NCBI GenBank assembly: GCA_963575745.1
Contig: CAUYUJ010014765.1
Span: 113,501 to 177,500, forward strand
Length of the DNA stretch: 64,000 bases
Source: Prorocentrum cordatum
Lineage: Eukaryota > Sar > Dinophyceae > Prorocentrales > Prorocentraceae
Reading direction: 5' to 3'
Of this stretch, positions 20,831 through 33,645 are shown piece by piece. How positions within the stretch are numbered: position 1 is the first letter of the stretch; each line of letters opens with the position of its first letter. The position numbers and the translations under genes were made by a program. The notes below the pieces were generated by a model, which saw only the letters and a program-made list of their open reading frames with translations, was not told the DNA's origin and searched no databases.

Positions 20831-21660
20831 TGCGCGGCCTGGCCCGTACTTGGACGGGGAGGGCGCATACGCAGAGCCAAGTCAGCAAAAGGGTGCAATT
20901 GCATACCCCGGTAGTCCCAAGAGAGCTGCAACTGCCACTGTACCTGGTCAAACAACTCTGGTAATGTAGGGACATGCTCAACTCGACAATTTGCTGCCGT
21001 AGCTGGCTGCGAAGCTGTATGATCAACAAGCACGTTGGGGCTGTCAATCTCCACGCCAGCATGGTGCTGTGGAACCACAACACTAACCCTCGCCAAATCG
21101 CCGATCTGAAATAAATTCTGTGAATTCTCAGTGGAGCCGAACATGCAGTTGTAGATGTCGACTGTGAAGGCGCCTCTCGCTCCGCCCGATGGCGCTGGAG
21201 AAGACGACTGCAACGTAGGCAGGCACCCCAAAGCCTCTCGGCGATGCCGTTGACTGCCTGGCGGTCGGTACCCTCTGGCGCACACGCGCTGCCTCGATGG
21301 GGGCGCTGGGCAATGCGCGCCGAAGGCCAAGGCCGACGGTCGGTACCCCCTGGCGCCCCTTTGAGCAGCTTGGTACGCTGAGCAGTGCGTGCCGCTAGGC
21401 TCCTGAACAAATTCAAAGCTAGGCATGCCTGATTGTCTAGAGCGGCCAATACTCACACCTTCACCCGCTGCTACATGTATATGTGAACTGCTTGAATTCT
21501 CACCGACGGAATCCCCAATCTCGTCGATGTAGGTGTGCAACTCCAGCGCTGAGGCAAGATGCACAGCGCGCTGATGCTGCACCTCTAGAGACCCAGCTGA
21601 GGCTAGCCTCCTCCGTGCGCCACGCCTGGGATGTGAAAACCTGCCCCCCGACGCACCTCC
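20665..21660 (-). CDS. Element 2 middle region and start of RNase H
   Basis: The frame reads from about 21660 through SLEVQHQRAVHLASALELHT and SSSSHIHVAAGEG, then a region with IGDLARVSVVVPQHHAGVEI and PTLPELFDQVQWQLQLSWDY, and reaches the RNase H start HHVYTDASLRSKSPELAAFA at about 20860. Past that the frame departs from the domain. A GC-rich stretch at about 21165-21375 with two GGTCGGTACCC words looks less constrained and may be a small insertion. Confidence 0.6.
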   Translation of the reverse strand, partial: GGASGGRFSHPRRGARRRLASAGSLEVQHQRAVHLASALELHTYIDEIGDSVGENSSSSHIHVAAGEGVSIGRSRQSGMPSFEFVQEPSGTHCSAYQAAQRGARGYRPSALAFGAHCPAPPSRQRVCARGYRPPGSQRHRREALGCLPTLQSSSPAPSGGARGAFTVDIYNCMFGSTENSQNLFQIGDLARVSVVVPQHHAGVEIDSPNVLVDHTASQPATAANCRVEHVPTLPELFDQVQWQLQLSWDYRGMQLHPFADLALRMRPPRPSTGQAAHHVYTDASLRSKSPELAAFALAHAMQVCVSGLCGGTSGDISLLRQRGRADPQHRG

Positions 21661-22586
21661 TCTGAATTGCCGAGGTCGTCAGGCTTGCCACGACGAAGGC
21701 GCTCAGCACGGCCTCCATCTGACCTGCTGCGAGTGGAGGAACCCTTGCGCTCCTCCGTCTTGGCATCCTGCGCGGTCAGGTCGAACTGCTGCGGTGCAAC
21801 TTGGGGCCCGCAAGGCTGCGAGGTGCCAGGAATGCCGCACGATGAGGATGAGTGCCAGCGCGACGGCGACACTGCCGCCTGCGCACATGGGGGCGGCGGT
21901 GGAGGGGAAGGAACATCCTCCATCTTGGCCGCAGCTTCCTCATTGATATTGCGCTGCTCCTCTTCAAACTGCGCCGCTGCCCTCGCTTGCTGATCCACCT
22001 TGAACTGGCGATGCATCTCCGCCTCCTGACTGATGTCGAACTCCGTATGGTATCCATCGCGAAAGAGACCCTCTGCTTCTTCATCGATACGCCTCTGCTC
22101 ATCCTCTGCTCGGGCTTCGTCAAAGTCTTGCTGATCACTGCGGCGCTGTTCCTCCTGCATCTTGGCATAATAATCGCCAGCGTCGAAGGTGCCCGTGGCC
22201 GAGGTCTCCGATACTGGGCGCTGCTGAGCTGCAGCCGCCGCAACATCCTTTGGCATCTGTGACTGAGACGGAATAGCCATGGGAGGCATTGGGGCGGATG
22301 CTGCCACAGGCGTCGGCATCTGTGACTGCGACGGTATCGTCTGCGGCTGTGACTGGTGAACTGCAACAGCTCCCTGAGGTGCGCTTGGCGATGACTGCGT
22401 CTGAGGGATCTCTGTCTGCCCATTCGACGCGGCGAACTGTGCAAAGAGAAAGTGCGACTTCATCGCCTGCATTTGAGACTCCCGCTGTTGTGCATGAATC
22501 TGAGCTGCCTGACTTTTTTGCTGATCCAGCATCTGCTGCAATGAGGCGGTGATCTGCGACAATGCATTGAGCTTTCCCTTCCCCAA
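21603..22586 (-). CDS. Element 2 ORF1, Gln-rich and coiled-coil middle part
   Basis: This continues ORF1 after a frameshift in the G/C-run region near 22600. It begins with a Gln-rich amphipathic stretch (SQITASLQQMLDQQKSQAAQ), a Ser/Pro/Gln-rich linker with repeats of IPSQSQMP, and an acidic, highly charged helix (YAKMQEEQRRSDQQDFDEAR; RQFKVDQQARAAAQFEEEQ). There are no enzymatic motifs. It is a likely oligomerisation and RNA-binding segment, inferred from composition and position. Confidence 0.65.
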   Translation of the reverse strand: MGKGKLNALSQITASLQQMLDQQKSQAAQIHAQQRESQMQAMKSHFLFAQFAASNGQTEIPQTQSSPSAPQGAVAVHQSQPQTIPSQSQMPTPVAASAPMPPMAIPSQSQMPKDVAAAAAQQRPVSETSATGTFDAGDYYAKMQEEQRRSDQQDFDEARAEDEQRRIDEEAEGLFRDGYHTEFDISQEAEMHRQFKVDQQARAAAQFEEEQRNINEEAAAKMEDVPSPPPPPPCAQAAVSPSRWHSSSSCGIPGTSQPCGPQVAPQQFDLTAQDAKTEERKGSSTRSRSDGGRAERLRRGKPDDLGNSEEVRRGAGFHIPGVAHGGG

Positions 22587-23332
22587 CCCCTCCGCGGGAG
22601 GAGGGGCGGGGGTGGGGGGCGGGCCAGACCAGCCGCGGTCCCCTGGGCACTCCTACACAGTGGCGCCTGGGGTGGTGGCGGCGGTGGCCGAGCAGGCACA
22701 TTGCTTTGATCAACTTGCATATGAGAATCCATGTCAGCAGAGAGATGCTTGTGCTGGTCCTGCTCGAATGTACTGAGCTGCTCCTTTGCCAAAATGAACT
22801 GTTTGTGCAGATCCTCTCTTTGGTTGACCAAGTCACCAAGCTGCTTCTCAACTCTGTCCAGCTTATCCTTTAGTATCTCTGCTCTCTTGCTGATTGACTT
22901 CTGCTGCTCCGCAACCGGCAATAACTGTAATACGGCTGCATTCAGAACAGAAACTTCCGTGGTCTCAATGGCCGCTGACTTGCCCGCGGCCTTGAGCGAA
23001 ATGATGAGCTCCGCCAATTGGTATATTATCTTCCACTGCTTCTGCTTGTACTCCTTCACTCTTTCCTTTTCCTCGGGCGGCGGTGGTGGGGTCCAAGACT
23101 CGGCAACTCTGGCAAGATTTGGATGCATAGGCCCTATTTCGTTGATAACCTTGCGAACTGGACCCTCTTTTCTTTTGCGGCTTGCAGATCTGTCACGAGC
23201 ATCTTGTTTGGACTTCCCACGGGAAGACGTTCTCTTCATCTCGTTCTGCTGATATGCACTGCCACACTGCTTACAATACCAGAAAGAACTCCCATTGGTG
23301 GTATTGCACTGTGAACACTTCCATCCTCCCAT
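22460..23332 (-). CDS. Element 2 ORF1, RanBP-type zinc finger and coiled coil
   Basis: I place the start at the ATG 23330-23332 (MGGWKCSQC); the longer frame to 23383 begins at TTG. Residues 4-25 read WKCSQCNTTNGSSFWYCKQC, a Cys4 finger of the RanBP2 type (W, CxxC, N, CxxC), a fold that binds RNA or ubiquitin. A basic Ser/Lys/Arg patch follows (RGKSKQDARDRSASRKRKEG) and then a long heptad-rich helix (KRAEILKDKLDRVEKQLGDL and on). A Pro-rich segment leads to the frameshift near 22600. It is probably the RNA-binding ORF1 protein of the element. Confidence 0.72.
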   Translation of the reverse strand: MGGWKCSQCNTTNGSSFWYCKQCGSAYQQNEMKRTSSRGKSKQDARDRSASRKRKEGPVRKVINEIGPMHPNLARVAESWTPPPPPEEKERVKEYKQKQWKIIYQLAELIISLKAAGKSAAIETTEVSVLNAAVLQLLPVAEQQKSISKRAEILKDKLDRVEKQLGDLVNQREDLHKQFILAKEQLSTFEQDQHKHLSADMDSHMQVDQSNVPARPPPPPPQAPLCRSAQGTAAGLARPPPPPLLPRRGWGRESSMHCRRSPPHCSRCWISKKVRQLRFMHNSGSLKCRR

Positions 23333-23627
23333 TGCAGAATGATGCTGTTGAAGTCGCACGGCAGCAGCACGCAGTCTCAACAAGGTGCGGTCCGCCGCAC
23401 GCAGCCTCCTCAGCCTGCGATGCCAGGCGGGCTCGTCCTGGCGGAGGCCGAGCGGCCTCGGGCCGCGGCCCGCAGCCTGGGGTCGGCTGTCCCGCGGCAG
23501 CCCCGTTGGGGGCAGGCTGGAGCAGGCCAGGCTGTCCGCCTATCGCGCGGCGGACGCGCGGGGTCGCCCTGGCGGGGCGCGCGGCCGCGGTGGGGGGGCG
23601 CCGCGCCCCGTTCGATTAGGGCAACGC

Positions 23628-23679
23628 CTTGAGCCAAAATGGCTTGAGCCAAAATGGCTTGAGCCAAAATGGCTACGGA
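23628..23679 (-). other. Full DinoSL followed by two truncated SL relicts
   Basis: On the minus strand the perfect 22-nt dinoflagellate spliced leader (23679-23658, core GTAGCCATTTTGGCTCAAG) is directly followed by two 15-nt copies CCATTTTGGCTCAAG (23657-23643 and 23642-23628). Each truncated copy lacks the first 7 nt, ending in AG, as expected if that AG acted as the acceptor in a later round of trans-splicing. The array faces the element 2 ORF1 about 300 bp downstream. Confidence 0.95.
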
Positions 23680-23682
23680 ACC

Positions 23683-23725
23683 TCCTCTTCCTCCTCCTCC
23701 TCCTCCTCCTCCTCCTCCTCCTCAT
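23683..23725 (+). repeat. (TCC)n tract beside the SL array
   Basis: A short TCC microsatellite starts 4 bp beyond the outer end of the SL array. Element 1 also has a GGA/TCC tract abutting its SL. Confidence 0.9.
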
Positions 23726-23854
23726 CTGCCTCCCCCTCCCTCGCGAAAATCCTGCGGCCGACCGGGGCGCCTCCGCGCCCGAGCGGCAGCGCGGGAACGG
23801 CGGCCCACGGGGCAGCGGCCCCTGGCCACCTGGGGTGGAGACTGGCACAGTCAC

Positions 23855-26566
<2,712 letters not shown>

Positions 26567-27250
26567 CCGCCCTGGATGTCCGACATCTGAAGATTACGCA
26601 AAGACATACTCAACCCACCCGAGATTTCTGGAAACGCTGTTTGGAGGCACTGCCTTGGACACCACTTGGCTGGACCTCCCAGAAGCTCACGAAAGTTGCG
26701 ACAGGTGCACAGATGGCACCACCCAGGGAGGGCGAGGGTCATCATCTGGACTCGGATAAGACGTCACTCTACTAGACCTCGCAGAACCTCATGAAAGGTG
26801 CGACAATTGCTCAGTTGGCTCAGCCGCCTCTCCTCCGATTTCTCCACCGCCTTGCTTCCCCCCATCACAGTATCCCTCCAACTCTTCCCCCAGCCCACTC
26901 TTCCCCCTCCCGCTATTCCCCCGACCCCCCTTCCCCCCATCCCCCTCCTCCATGTGGCGCACCTCCTTGGAATACGATGCGCCCGTGGTGTCCACAGCAG
27001 CGCCGAGCAAGAGGAAGGGAGGAGCAAGGCAGAACCCCGTCCAAATACCCCTCCCCCAACTTCCCGGGGGAAGAACAAGGCACTGCTGCAGCTGCTCCCT
27101 GGACTTCTCGCGGGGCGTGCCCTGACCAGGATTCCGGGGCGCATGCAGCCACGGCGATTTCGAGGATCTCGAGGCGACCTCTTCTGATGTGCCCCTCCCC
27201 CCTTTCCCCCCCTCTCTTAGACACAGCCTGCGAGGGCGCGCCCCCGCTGG
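26567..27250. other. Unassigned DNA
   Basis: No recognisable gene. A phrase resembling ACCTCCCAGAAGCTCACGAA occurs near 26685 and again, altered, near 26778, suggesting a degraded two-copy repeat. A C/T-rich stretch spans 26870-26960. Confidence 0.4.
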
Positions 27251-27254
27251 CGTT

Positions 27255-27328
27255 CCTCCTCCTCCTCCTCCTCCTCCTCCTCCTCCTCCTCCTCCTCCTC
27301 CTCCTCCTCTTCCTCCTCCTCCTCCTAG
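27255..27328 (+). repeat. (TCC)n tract
   Basis: About 75 bp of TCC repeats with one TCT interruption. Confidence 0.93.
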
Positions 27329-27599
27329 CCATTTCGCGTCCGAGCGGCCCCCCCCTGCACCGGGCCCCTTGGACGATGCGGTGCGCAAACTTCGAAGTGG
27401 CGCTGCGCGCCCGAGTCATGAAGAAGCAGCGCGGAGCCCTACGTCATCAGCTACAACGCTGAGATCAGGCGAACGCGCAGCTGCCAGGATGCCCGCCCCC
27501 TCCCGCCCCCTCCTCCTCCTTTCCGTCCCCACCCTCCTCCACCCCCTGGCAGACCGGGGCGCCAGCCGATGCGGCGCCGCCGGCAGATTGCGGGGACAA

Positions 27600-28800
27600 C
27601 AGAGTCGTGATCAGCTACAGCGTAGGGATCAGGCCGTGAGAGAAGCAAGCAATGGCAGCCAGAGCTGGCGCTGCGACAGGGACGAAGGCGCGGGTGGGCC
27701 ACGATCAGCTACAACGCTGGAAGCAATCCGTGCGAGAAAGGGAGCGCGCAGTGGCAGCGGACGCTGGCGCTGTGCAAAATGCGCGGGTGGGCCACGATCA
27801 GCTGCAACGCTGGGAGTCGTCCGTGCGAGGAGGGCCTGCGAGAAGCGGGAGGCGAAGCTGAAGCCCGAGTGTTTCTTCTAGCGAACGCCTCTGGGAACAG
27901 CGCGGGTGAGAAAAGCGAGCAATGTTCTGCCGCGGCCATCCTGCGAGAAGTGGGAGGCGAAGGCGGAGCCCGATGTCGACAGCTACAGCGTTGGGATCGG
28001 GGCAAGCCGCTGCGAGAAGAGGGAGGCGAAGCTGGAGCCCGAGTGTCTCTTCTAGCTCACGCCTCTGGGAACAGCGCGTGCGAGAAAAGCGAGCAATGTT
28101 CTGCCGCGGCCATCCTGCGAGAAGTGGGAGGCGAAGGCAGAGCCCGATGTCGACAGCTACAGCGTTGGGATCGGGGCAAGCCGCTGCGAGAAAAGGGAGG
28201 CAAAGCTGGAGCCCGAGTGTCTCTTCTAGTTGACGCCTCTGGGAACAGCGCGTGCGAGAAAAGCGAGCAATGTTCTGCCGCGGCCATCCTGCGAGAAGTG
28301 GGAGCCAGGGCAGAGCCCGATGTCGACAGCTACAGCGTAGGGATCGGGGCAAACCGCTGCGAGAAGAGGGAGGCAAAGCTGGAGCCACACGTCGTATAGC
28401 TAACACCTCTGGGAACAGTGTGCGCGAGAAGAGCGCCACCCTGCGAGAAGTGGGAGGCGAAGGCAGAGCTAACACCTCTGGGAACAGTGTGTGCGAGAAG
28501 AGCGCCATCCTGCGAGAAGTGGGAGGCGAAGGCAGAGCCCGACGTCGTCTGCTACAGCGTTGGGATCTGGGCAAGCCGCTGCGAGAAGAGGGAAGCAATG
28601 CTGGAGCCAAACGTCACCTTCCTAGCCACCACCGCGCGCTGGGAGAAGCGGGAGGCAAAGTTGGAGCCCGACTCTATCTAGCTACACTCGCTAGAAGCAG
28701 CGCGTGCGAGAAGTGCAGGGACCAACGAACGGGCTCCGGCGCGAAATGGCAGGGCACGGACGAGCTACCCTCAGTTACAGTGCAGAGATCAGCCCGTTGT
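27600..28800 (+). repeat. 174-bp satellite with degenerate flanks
   Basis: Three units of exactly 174 bp, with TGCGAGAAGTGGGAG at 27942, 28116 and 28290, share GATGTCGACAGCTACAGCG, CGGGGCAAGCCGCTGCGAG and AGCGAGCAATGTTCTGCC. Degenerate, shortened units run from about 27600 and on to about 28800. GTGCGAGAA recurs within each unit. Long frames across it repeat with the same 58-codon period and show no family signature. Confidence 0.88.
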
Positions 28801-29120
28801 GCGAGAACAGGAGTGGAGGAAATCCACTCGTGCGAAAAGGGGAAAGCAAGCAGGCAGTGGCAGCGGGGCTGCCCAAGCGTGCGTGCGAGAAGCAGGCAGT
28901 GGCAGCGTGCTGCCACGGCGTGTCTCAGTGTCCTGGGGGCGATCCTCGGAAGATCTCTGGGCGTTTGAATCGGTTGGGGGAAGGGCGACACCCGACCACC
29001 AACCGCCTTTTCTGATGCAGCCCCATGTCGCCCAGGAGAGGCCTGGGGGATGGTGCTGTCTCATCGTCGTCGGTCGCGCTCTCTTGCTCATGGCGCGGCA
29101 GATCAGGATAGCAGAATCCT
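28801..29120. other. Unassigned DNA
   Basis: Nothing recognisable apart from scattered GTGCGAGAA words from the preceding satellite. Confidence 0.4.
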
Positions 29121-29126
29121 CGTAGC

Positions 29127-29328
29127 AGAATCCTCCTCCTCCTCCTCCTCCTCCTCCTGCTCCTCCTCCTCCTCCGCCTGCTCCTCCTCCTCCTCCCCTC
29201 CTCCTCCCCCTCCTCCCCCCCTCCCCTCCTCCTCCTCCTCCTCCTCCTCCTCCCCCTCCTCCACCTCCTCCTCCTCCTCCTCCTGAACCTCCTCCTCCTC
29301 CTCCTCCTCCTCCTCCTCCTCCTCCTCT
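29127..29328 (+). repeat. (TCC)n tract
   Basis: About 200 bp of interrupted TCC/CTCC repeats. Confidence 0.93.
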
Positions 29329-29531
29329 TCTTTCTCCCCCACCCCGCACCCCAAAGAAACGCACGCCCCCGCGGCCCTGGAGCCACCGGGCCGGCGTCTG
29401 CTGCGCCGCGGCCCGCGGCTGGAGCCTGGGAGAGTCGGCGCGGGGTCGGCGCGGGGGGGGGAGGCGGGCTCAGGGCCGGCAGGGGGGTGGGGATGGGGAG
29501 CCAGACATGATCGCGCCGCCCCCCCAAAAAA

Positions 29532-29680
29532 CAGGACGGGAGGTTTTCGTTCAATTTCGACCTCGGGGGGCTCTCGCTGGGCCTCGGGACCGTCAGAGAA
29601 CGCCTCAGGATGAAAAACCGGTCCCGGGGAGAAAGGGTCGGGACTTCCAGGGACCCCGCACCGAAAAAATCAGGACGTCG
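29532..29680 (+). repeat. Dispersed repeat family A, third copy
   Basis: Direct copy of the 8653-8790 unit: GACGGGAGGTTTTCG, GGGCCTCGGGACCGTCAGAG, AAAAACCGGTCCCGGGG and GAAAAAATCAGGACGTCG in order. Confidence 0.8.
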
Positions 29681-29819
29681 CATGTCTGAGGAGTGACGGC
29701 AGGAGAGGGGAAGGAAGCGGGAGGCGAAGGGAAGGCGAGGAGGAGCGGAGACAGGGGCGGGGAGGGGCAGAGGAGGCAGGGGGCAGCTGCAGGCTATCTA
29801 AGCGTCTCGAAAAACCGGA

Positions 29820-30010
29820 GAAAGACGCGAAAAGCACCAAAAGTAGAAAGCGCGAAAAGTGCGAAAAGTGCGAAAAGTGCGAAAAGCAGAAAAGCAGAAA
29901 AGTACGAAAAGTGCGAAAAGCGCGAAAAGTGCGAAAAAGTCCGAAAAGTTTTTTTTGAAAAAGTCAGAAAAATGCGAAAAGTGCGAAAAGTGCGAACAGC
30001 GCGAAAGGGG
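29820..30010 (+). repeat. 9-10 bp array GCGAAAAGT
   Basis: About 18 units of GCGAAAAGT and variants. The complementary array (ACTTTTCGC) lies at 32176-32322. Confidence 0.9.
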
Positions 30011-30364
30011 CGTCTGGTTGCGCCGCCCCGCCCGCCGCCCCCGGCGCGCGGGGCGGAGGCCCTGGCGCGCGCGGCCGCCGCCCCGCAGAAGAGGCTCCAC
30101 CGGGAGTCGCGGGCGAAGAAGGCCGCCCGGCTGCAGCGGCGCCGGGAGCGCCGCGCTGAACGGCGGGAGGCCGAGGCGACCGGAGAGAGGGCGCTCCGCC
30201 GCGCAGGCGAGCGGGTGCGGCAGCAGCGCTGCCGGGCAGAGTGAAGCTGGCGAGCCTCCCCGAAAAAGGTCACGAAGCAGCTCGCCGCTTGGGCCCCGCC
30301 GCCGGCCCGTCCCGCGAACGGCTTCTGCCTCGCGCAATTCCCCGCGCGAGGTAGAAGCTGTTTG
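30011..30364. other. GC-rich unassigned DNA
   Basis: A plus-strand frame here to 30244 reads as a very basic Arg/Ala-rich sequence with no motif. I do not call it a gene. Confidence 0.35.
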
Positions 30365-31272
30365 GCTTCACGCGATAATATCCTCGCCCCCTGGCTTCAC
30401 ATCGCCAGCGAATTAGCCTCGCCCCCCTGGCTTGAGTTGTCAGCGATGTATGCTCGCCCCTGGCTTAACATTGGCAACGGACTATCCTCGCCCCCATTGG
30501 CTTAAAACTGCCAGCGCAATGACCGCGCCCCCTGGCTGAAAACTGCAAGCGAATTATCATCGCCCCCTTGGCTTGAAACTGCCGACGAAATATTCTCAAC
30601 ACCTGGCTTTGCACTGCCAGCGACATATCTTCGCCCCTTCGATATATCTTTGCCTCCTCGTTTATAACTGCCAACGAAGTATCCGCGCCCCCCTTGCCTA
30701 AAAACTGCCGGCAAACTATGCTCATCCCCTCGCTCAAACGGCCGACGCGATATCCTCCCCCCGGCTTCGAGCTGCCACCGAAGTAGCCTCGCCCCCCGGC
30801 TATTGCCAGCGGGATTTCCTCGCGCCGCGGCTGACAATTGCCAGCGAAAAAAAAACATCCCTGACTTAGACATGCCGGTAACATGTCGTCATCCCCTTGG
30901 CTTACAGCTGCCATCGAGATGTCCTCGCCCCCGAGGCATAGAATTGCCACCGCAATATCCCTACCTCCTCGTTTAAAACTGCTAGCGAAATTGGTTCGCC
31001 CCCTCGCCTAAAACTGCCGGCGAAATATCATCACCCCTTCGACTTCGACCTGCCAGCGAAATATTCCCACCTCCTCGCTTAAAACTGCCAGCGACATATT
31101 TCATCGCATAGCTTAAAACTGCCAGCGAAATATCACCGTCCCTTTGCTTACAACTGCCAGCGAAATAACCACGCACCCCTCGCCTCAAACTGCCAGCGAC
31201 ATCTCCTCACCCCCTCGCTGAAAACTAGCAGCGAAGTACCCTCGCCACCCGCAAAGATGAAACTGCCGCCGA
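30365..31272 (+). repeat. About 38-bp degenerate satellite
   Basis: Some 22 units follow the pattern CTTAAAACTGCCAGCGAAAT then ATCCTCGCCCCCT, with unit lengths of roughly 34-45 bp. Divergence between units is high, so the array is old. Apparent minus-strand frames are periodic translations of the unit. Confidence 0.88.
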
Positions 31273-32170
31273 ACGGATTTGTTAATTCAGTTCCGTTCAG
31301 TCCAATTCAATTCAGTCAGTCTACCTAGCGACAGTCAGATTACGATCTGCGCTCGCAAACAACCCCGACCTGTCGGGCGGGGGAATTCCAGCCAAGGCCG
31401 AGAAACGGAGGCGGATGTTGCGCCAGTTGGTGCAGCGAGGAGTGATACTCGAGGACGGCGGCCGGTGCAAGGCCGCCGGGCGTTCAAATTCCTTTGCCTT
31501 GGGTCAAGGGCCTCTCTGGCCAAAGCGTCTCGGAGTAAATCGTGCGGGAGTATCGAGCGAGGGCTGTTGTCGTCTATCCCAGGTGGTCTACACCGACCGC
31601 GGCGCCGCGTACATGCGGCGCCTGGCGGTGCGAGAGCGGGTGCTGAACGCGTACGTCGCGCTCTCCGACATCTCGTGATCGTCGTTCTCTTCCACTTCCC
31701 GTCGCGTCCTCGTCCTCGTCCTCGTCATCGTCGTCCTCCTCCTCCTCCTCCTTCTCCTCCTCCTCCCTGATCAATCTACTCCCCCTCCCCGCTTTCCCCT
31801 TTTCTCCTTTTTCCGCCTGGGACTTGCAGCCGGCCGGCGGGCGAGGCGGCCAGCAACAAGGAAGGGGGCAGCAAATCCTTCGTCGCCGCGGTTGGACGCG
31901 CCTCGAAAATTTGTTTTTTTTCAACCTGGGAGAGGCCCGGGAACCGATTGTGAACGGAGTTCCATTCTTCTTGTCCTGTTTTCTCGGGAGGCCAATCCAG
32001 CGCAGACCCCCTGGCCGCCTCGCCTCCAATGCTAGCTGTTCTCGCGCGGGCGCCGCTGCGCGGAGCCTCTTAGCGTTGGATTTATATGTTGGCCGTTTGG
32101 GCCATCGGGTTTAGATAAACCCTTGATGCTCGAGGCGCCCCTCTGCCGTGCGTCGCCCTCTGCTAGACGG
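31273..32170. other. Unassigned DNA
   Basis: It contains short TTCAGTTCAATTCAGT-like repeats (31285-31322) and a TCG/TCC stretch (31710-31765). No gene is recognised. Confidence 0.4.
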
Positions 32171-32175
32171 GCCTT

Positions 32176-32322
32176 TTCGCATTTTTCTTACTTTTCGCGC
32201 TGTTCGCACTTTTCGCACTTTTCACACTTTTCGCGCTTTTCGCACTTTTCGCACTTTTCTCACGTTTCGCGCTTTTCGCACTTTTCGCGATTTTCGCACT
32301 TGTCGCACTTGTCGCATTTTGC
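32176..32322 (-). repeat. 9-10 bp array, complementary to 29820-30010
   Basis: About 15 units of ACTTTTCGC, i.e. GCGAAAAGT on the minus strand, the same satellite in opposite orientation 2.2 kb away. Confidence 0.9.
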
Positions 32323-32339
32323 GCTTACTAAGACCCGGA

Positions 32340-33450
32340 TCTAAGCAGCACAGGGGGGCAGGGGGGGCGGCCCTGACATTGTCAGGCGGACGAGCCTCAT
32401 GGCGGACGTCAGCCCAGAAATGACGGGTGCTAACCCGCTGAAAGGAGTGCGGACACTCAAGAGAGAGGCCATCCGCACAGTGCGATTCAAGCACAGGCCC
32501 TCCCAATTCGAAAGCAGCTTTACCGAGAGCTCTGCGGCAAGACAGCGCCACCCCGCCCCGCCCCCCCCCAGATGTGCGAGATCGTGAACGGGCACGGGCG
32601 CCAAAAGCAGGACAAGCCCACCAGGCGAAACAGCTCACTACCTCGCACATCACCTGTTTCAAGGTCAGGGCTTCCGAAAAAAATGATTCTCGGGAGCCAC
32701 CTTCGGTCCTGAGGCAAGGCCCGCCGAGGCCCATCTTGTAAACAAACCAGCGCCACACGCGGGCCCGCCACCCTCCCCTCCCGCTGCTCCTTCAACTCCT
32801 CGGGCGGGGCGGCACCTGGGCAACGCCGCGTCCAAGGCGGCGGCAGAAAGCCCCGGGTGAGCAGGCGCCAAGTCCTGAGGGCTGGCCTCTCCCTCTGCAA
32901 TGCGAGAAGCCAGACGATGACGATGATGAAAACGACATGGCGCCAGACTGCACGGCGGGAGCAGGAGCGCGAGCGGCGGCAACGGGGGGTGGCAGTGGCA
33001 GTCGCAGCAGCAAGGGCAGCAGTGGTGCTAGGGACTAGCTGGAGCAGGATGAGCAAAACTAGCATCACAACCACGAAACGCTCCCAGAAACGCGTGAAAG
33101 TAAGCACACACCTGCAAACTGAGCCGTGAAAGTAAAGTGAGTGTACAGTAGAGGCAGTGGTAGATAGCAGCAACTGCAATCGTTGTATCACACTAAGTAG
33201 CACTGCTTCCTGGCACAAGGCCGCTCGCTCTTTTCAGCAGGGACCCAAAACCTCCTGATTTTTAGACAGCGCGTGCCAGTCGGTGCCAAGAGTTCTTCCG
33301 AACTCAAATGCAGCTCGAACCCCGCGACACCAAACTTCATGCCGTGTGGCTGGCCACCGAGCAAAGTTCTCCAAGAGTCCACGGCAACAGATGCCACAGA
33401 TGCATAAAAGCATACGAACCTTCAAGGTGCCCAGTGTACCTAACCTCGAT
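32340..33450. other. Unassigned DNA
   Basis: No family signature in any frame and no repeat array. Open frames of 60-230 codons overlap on both strands, as expected in GC-rich non-coding DNA. Confidence 0.4.
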
Positions 33451-33456
33451 ACTTGG

Positions 33457-33645
33457 GGGCGAGCGAGGAGGGGGAAAGAGGAGGAGGAGGCCTTGTCAGA
33501 AGGCTCGGAAGTCCCCCGGCCTTCTGCGAAATTTTCTGAGCATCCGGCGAAGACACAGAAAACCTCTTGGAAGGCCGGAGGGCTTCTGAGAAGCCCCGCC
33601 GCCTTCTGAGAAGGCCTTCTCACTTCCCCGCCCTCGCTCGCCGCC
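33457..33645 (+). mobile_element. MITE-like element, copy 1
   Basis: Terminal inverted repeats GGCGAGCGAGGAGGGGGAA and TTCCCCGCCCTCGCTCGCC bound 189 bp rich in TTCTGAGAAG words. The interior reads GTCCCCC, AAATTTTCTGAGC, CGAAGACACAG and GGGCTTCTGAGAAGCCCCGC. Copy 2 at 33839-34037 has the same interior in the opposite orientation. No coding capacity; I could not define a target duplication. Confidence 0.78.

Larger units (their letters stand above)
14520..23679 (-). mobile_element. Element 2, SL-capped LINE with RNase H upstream of the endonuclease
   Basis: The order on the minus strand is triple spliced leader (23679-23628), RanBP-type finger and coiled-coil ORF1, Gln-rich region, RNase H, TAA, EEP, inserted inverted-repeat element (18813-17301), RT, and C2H2 fingers. 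Frame changes occur near 22600, 21660, 20740 and 16650, plus the insertion. The 3' boundary is uncertain; recognisable RT sequence ends before the T66 tract. Confidence 0.8.

Noticed and set aside
30365-31272. CRISPR-like array
   Set aside because: Units are degenerate throughout with no unique spacers, and the organism is a eukaryote.
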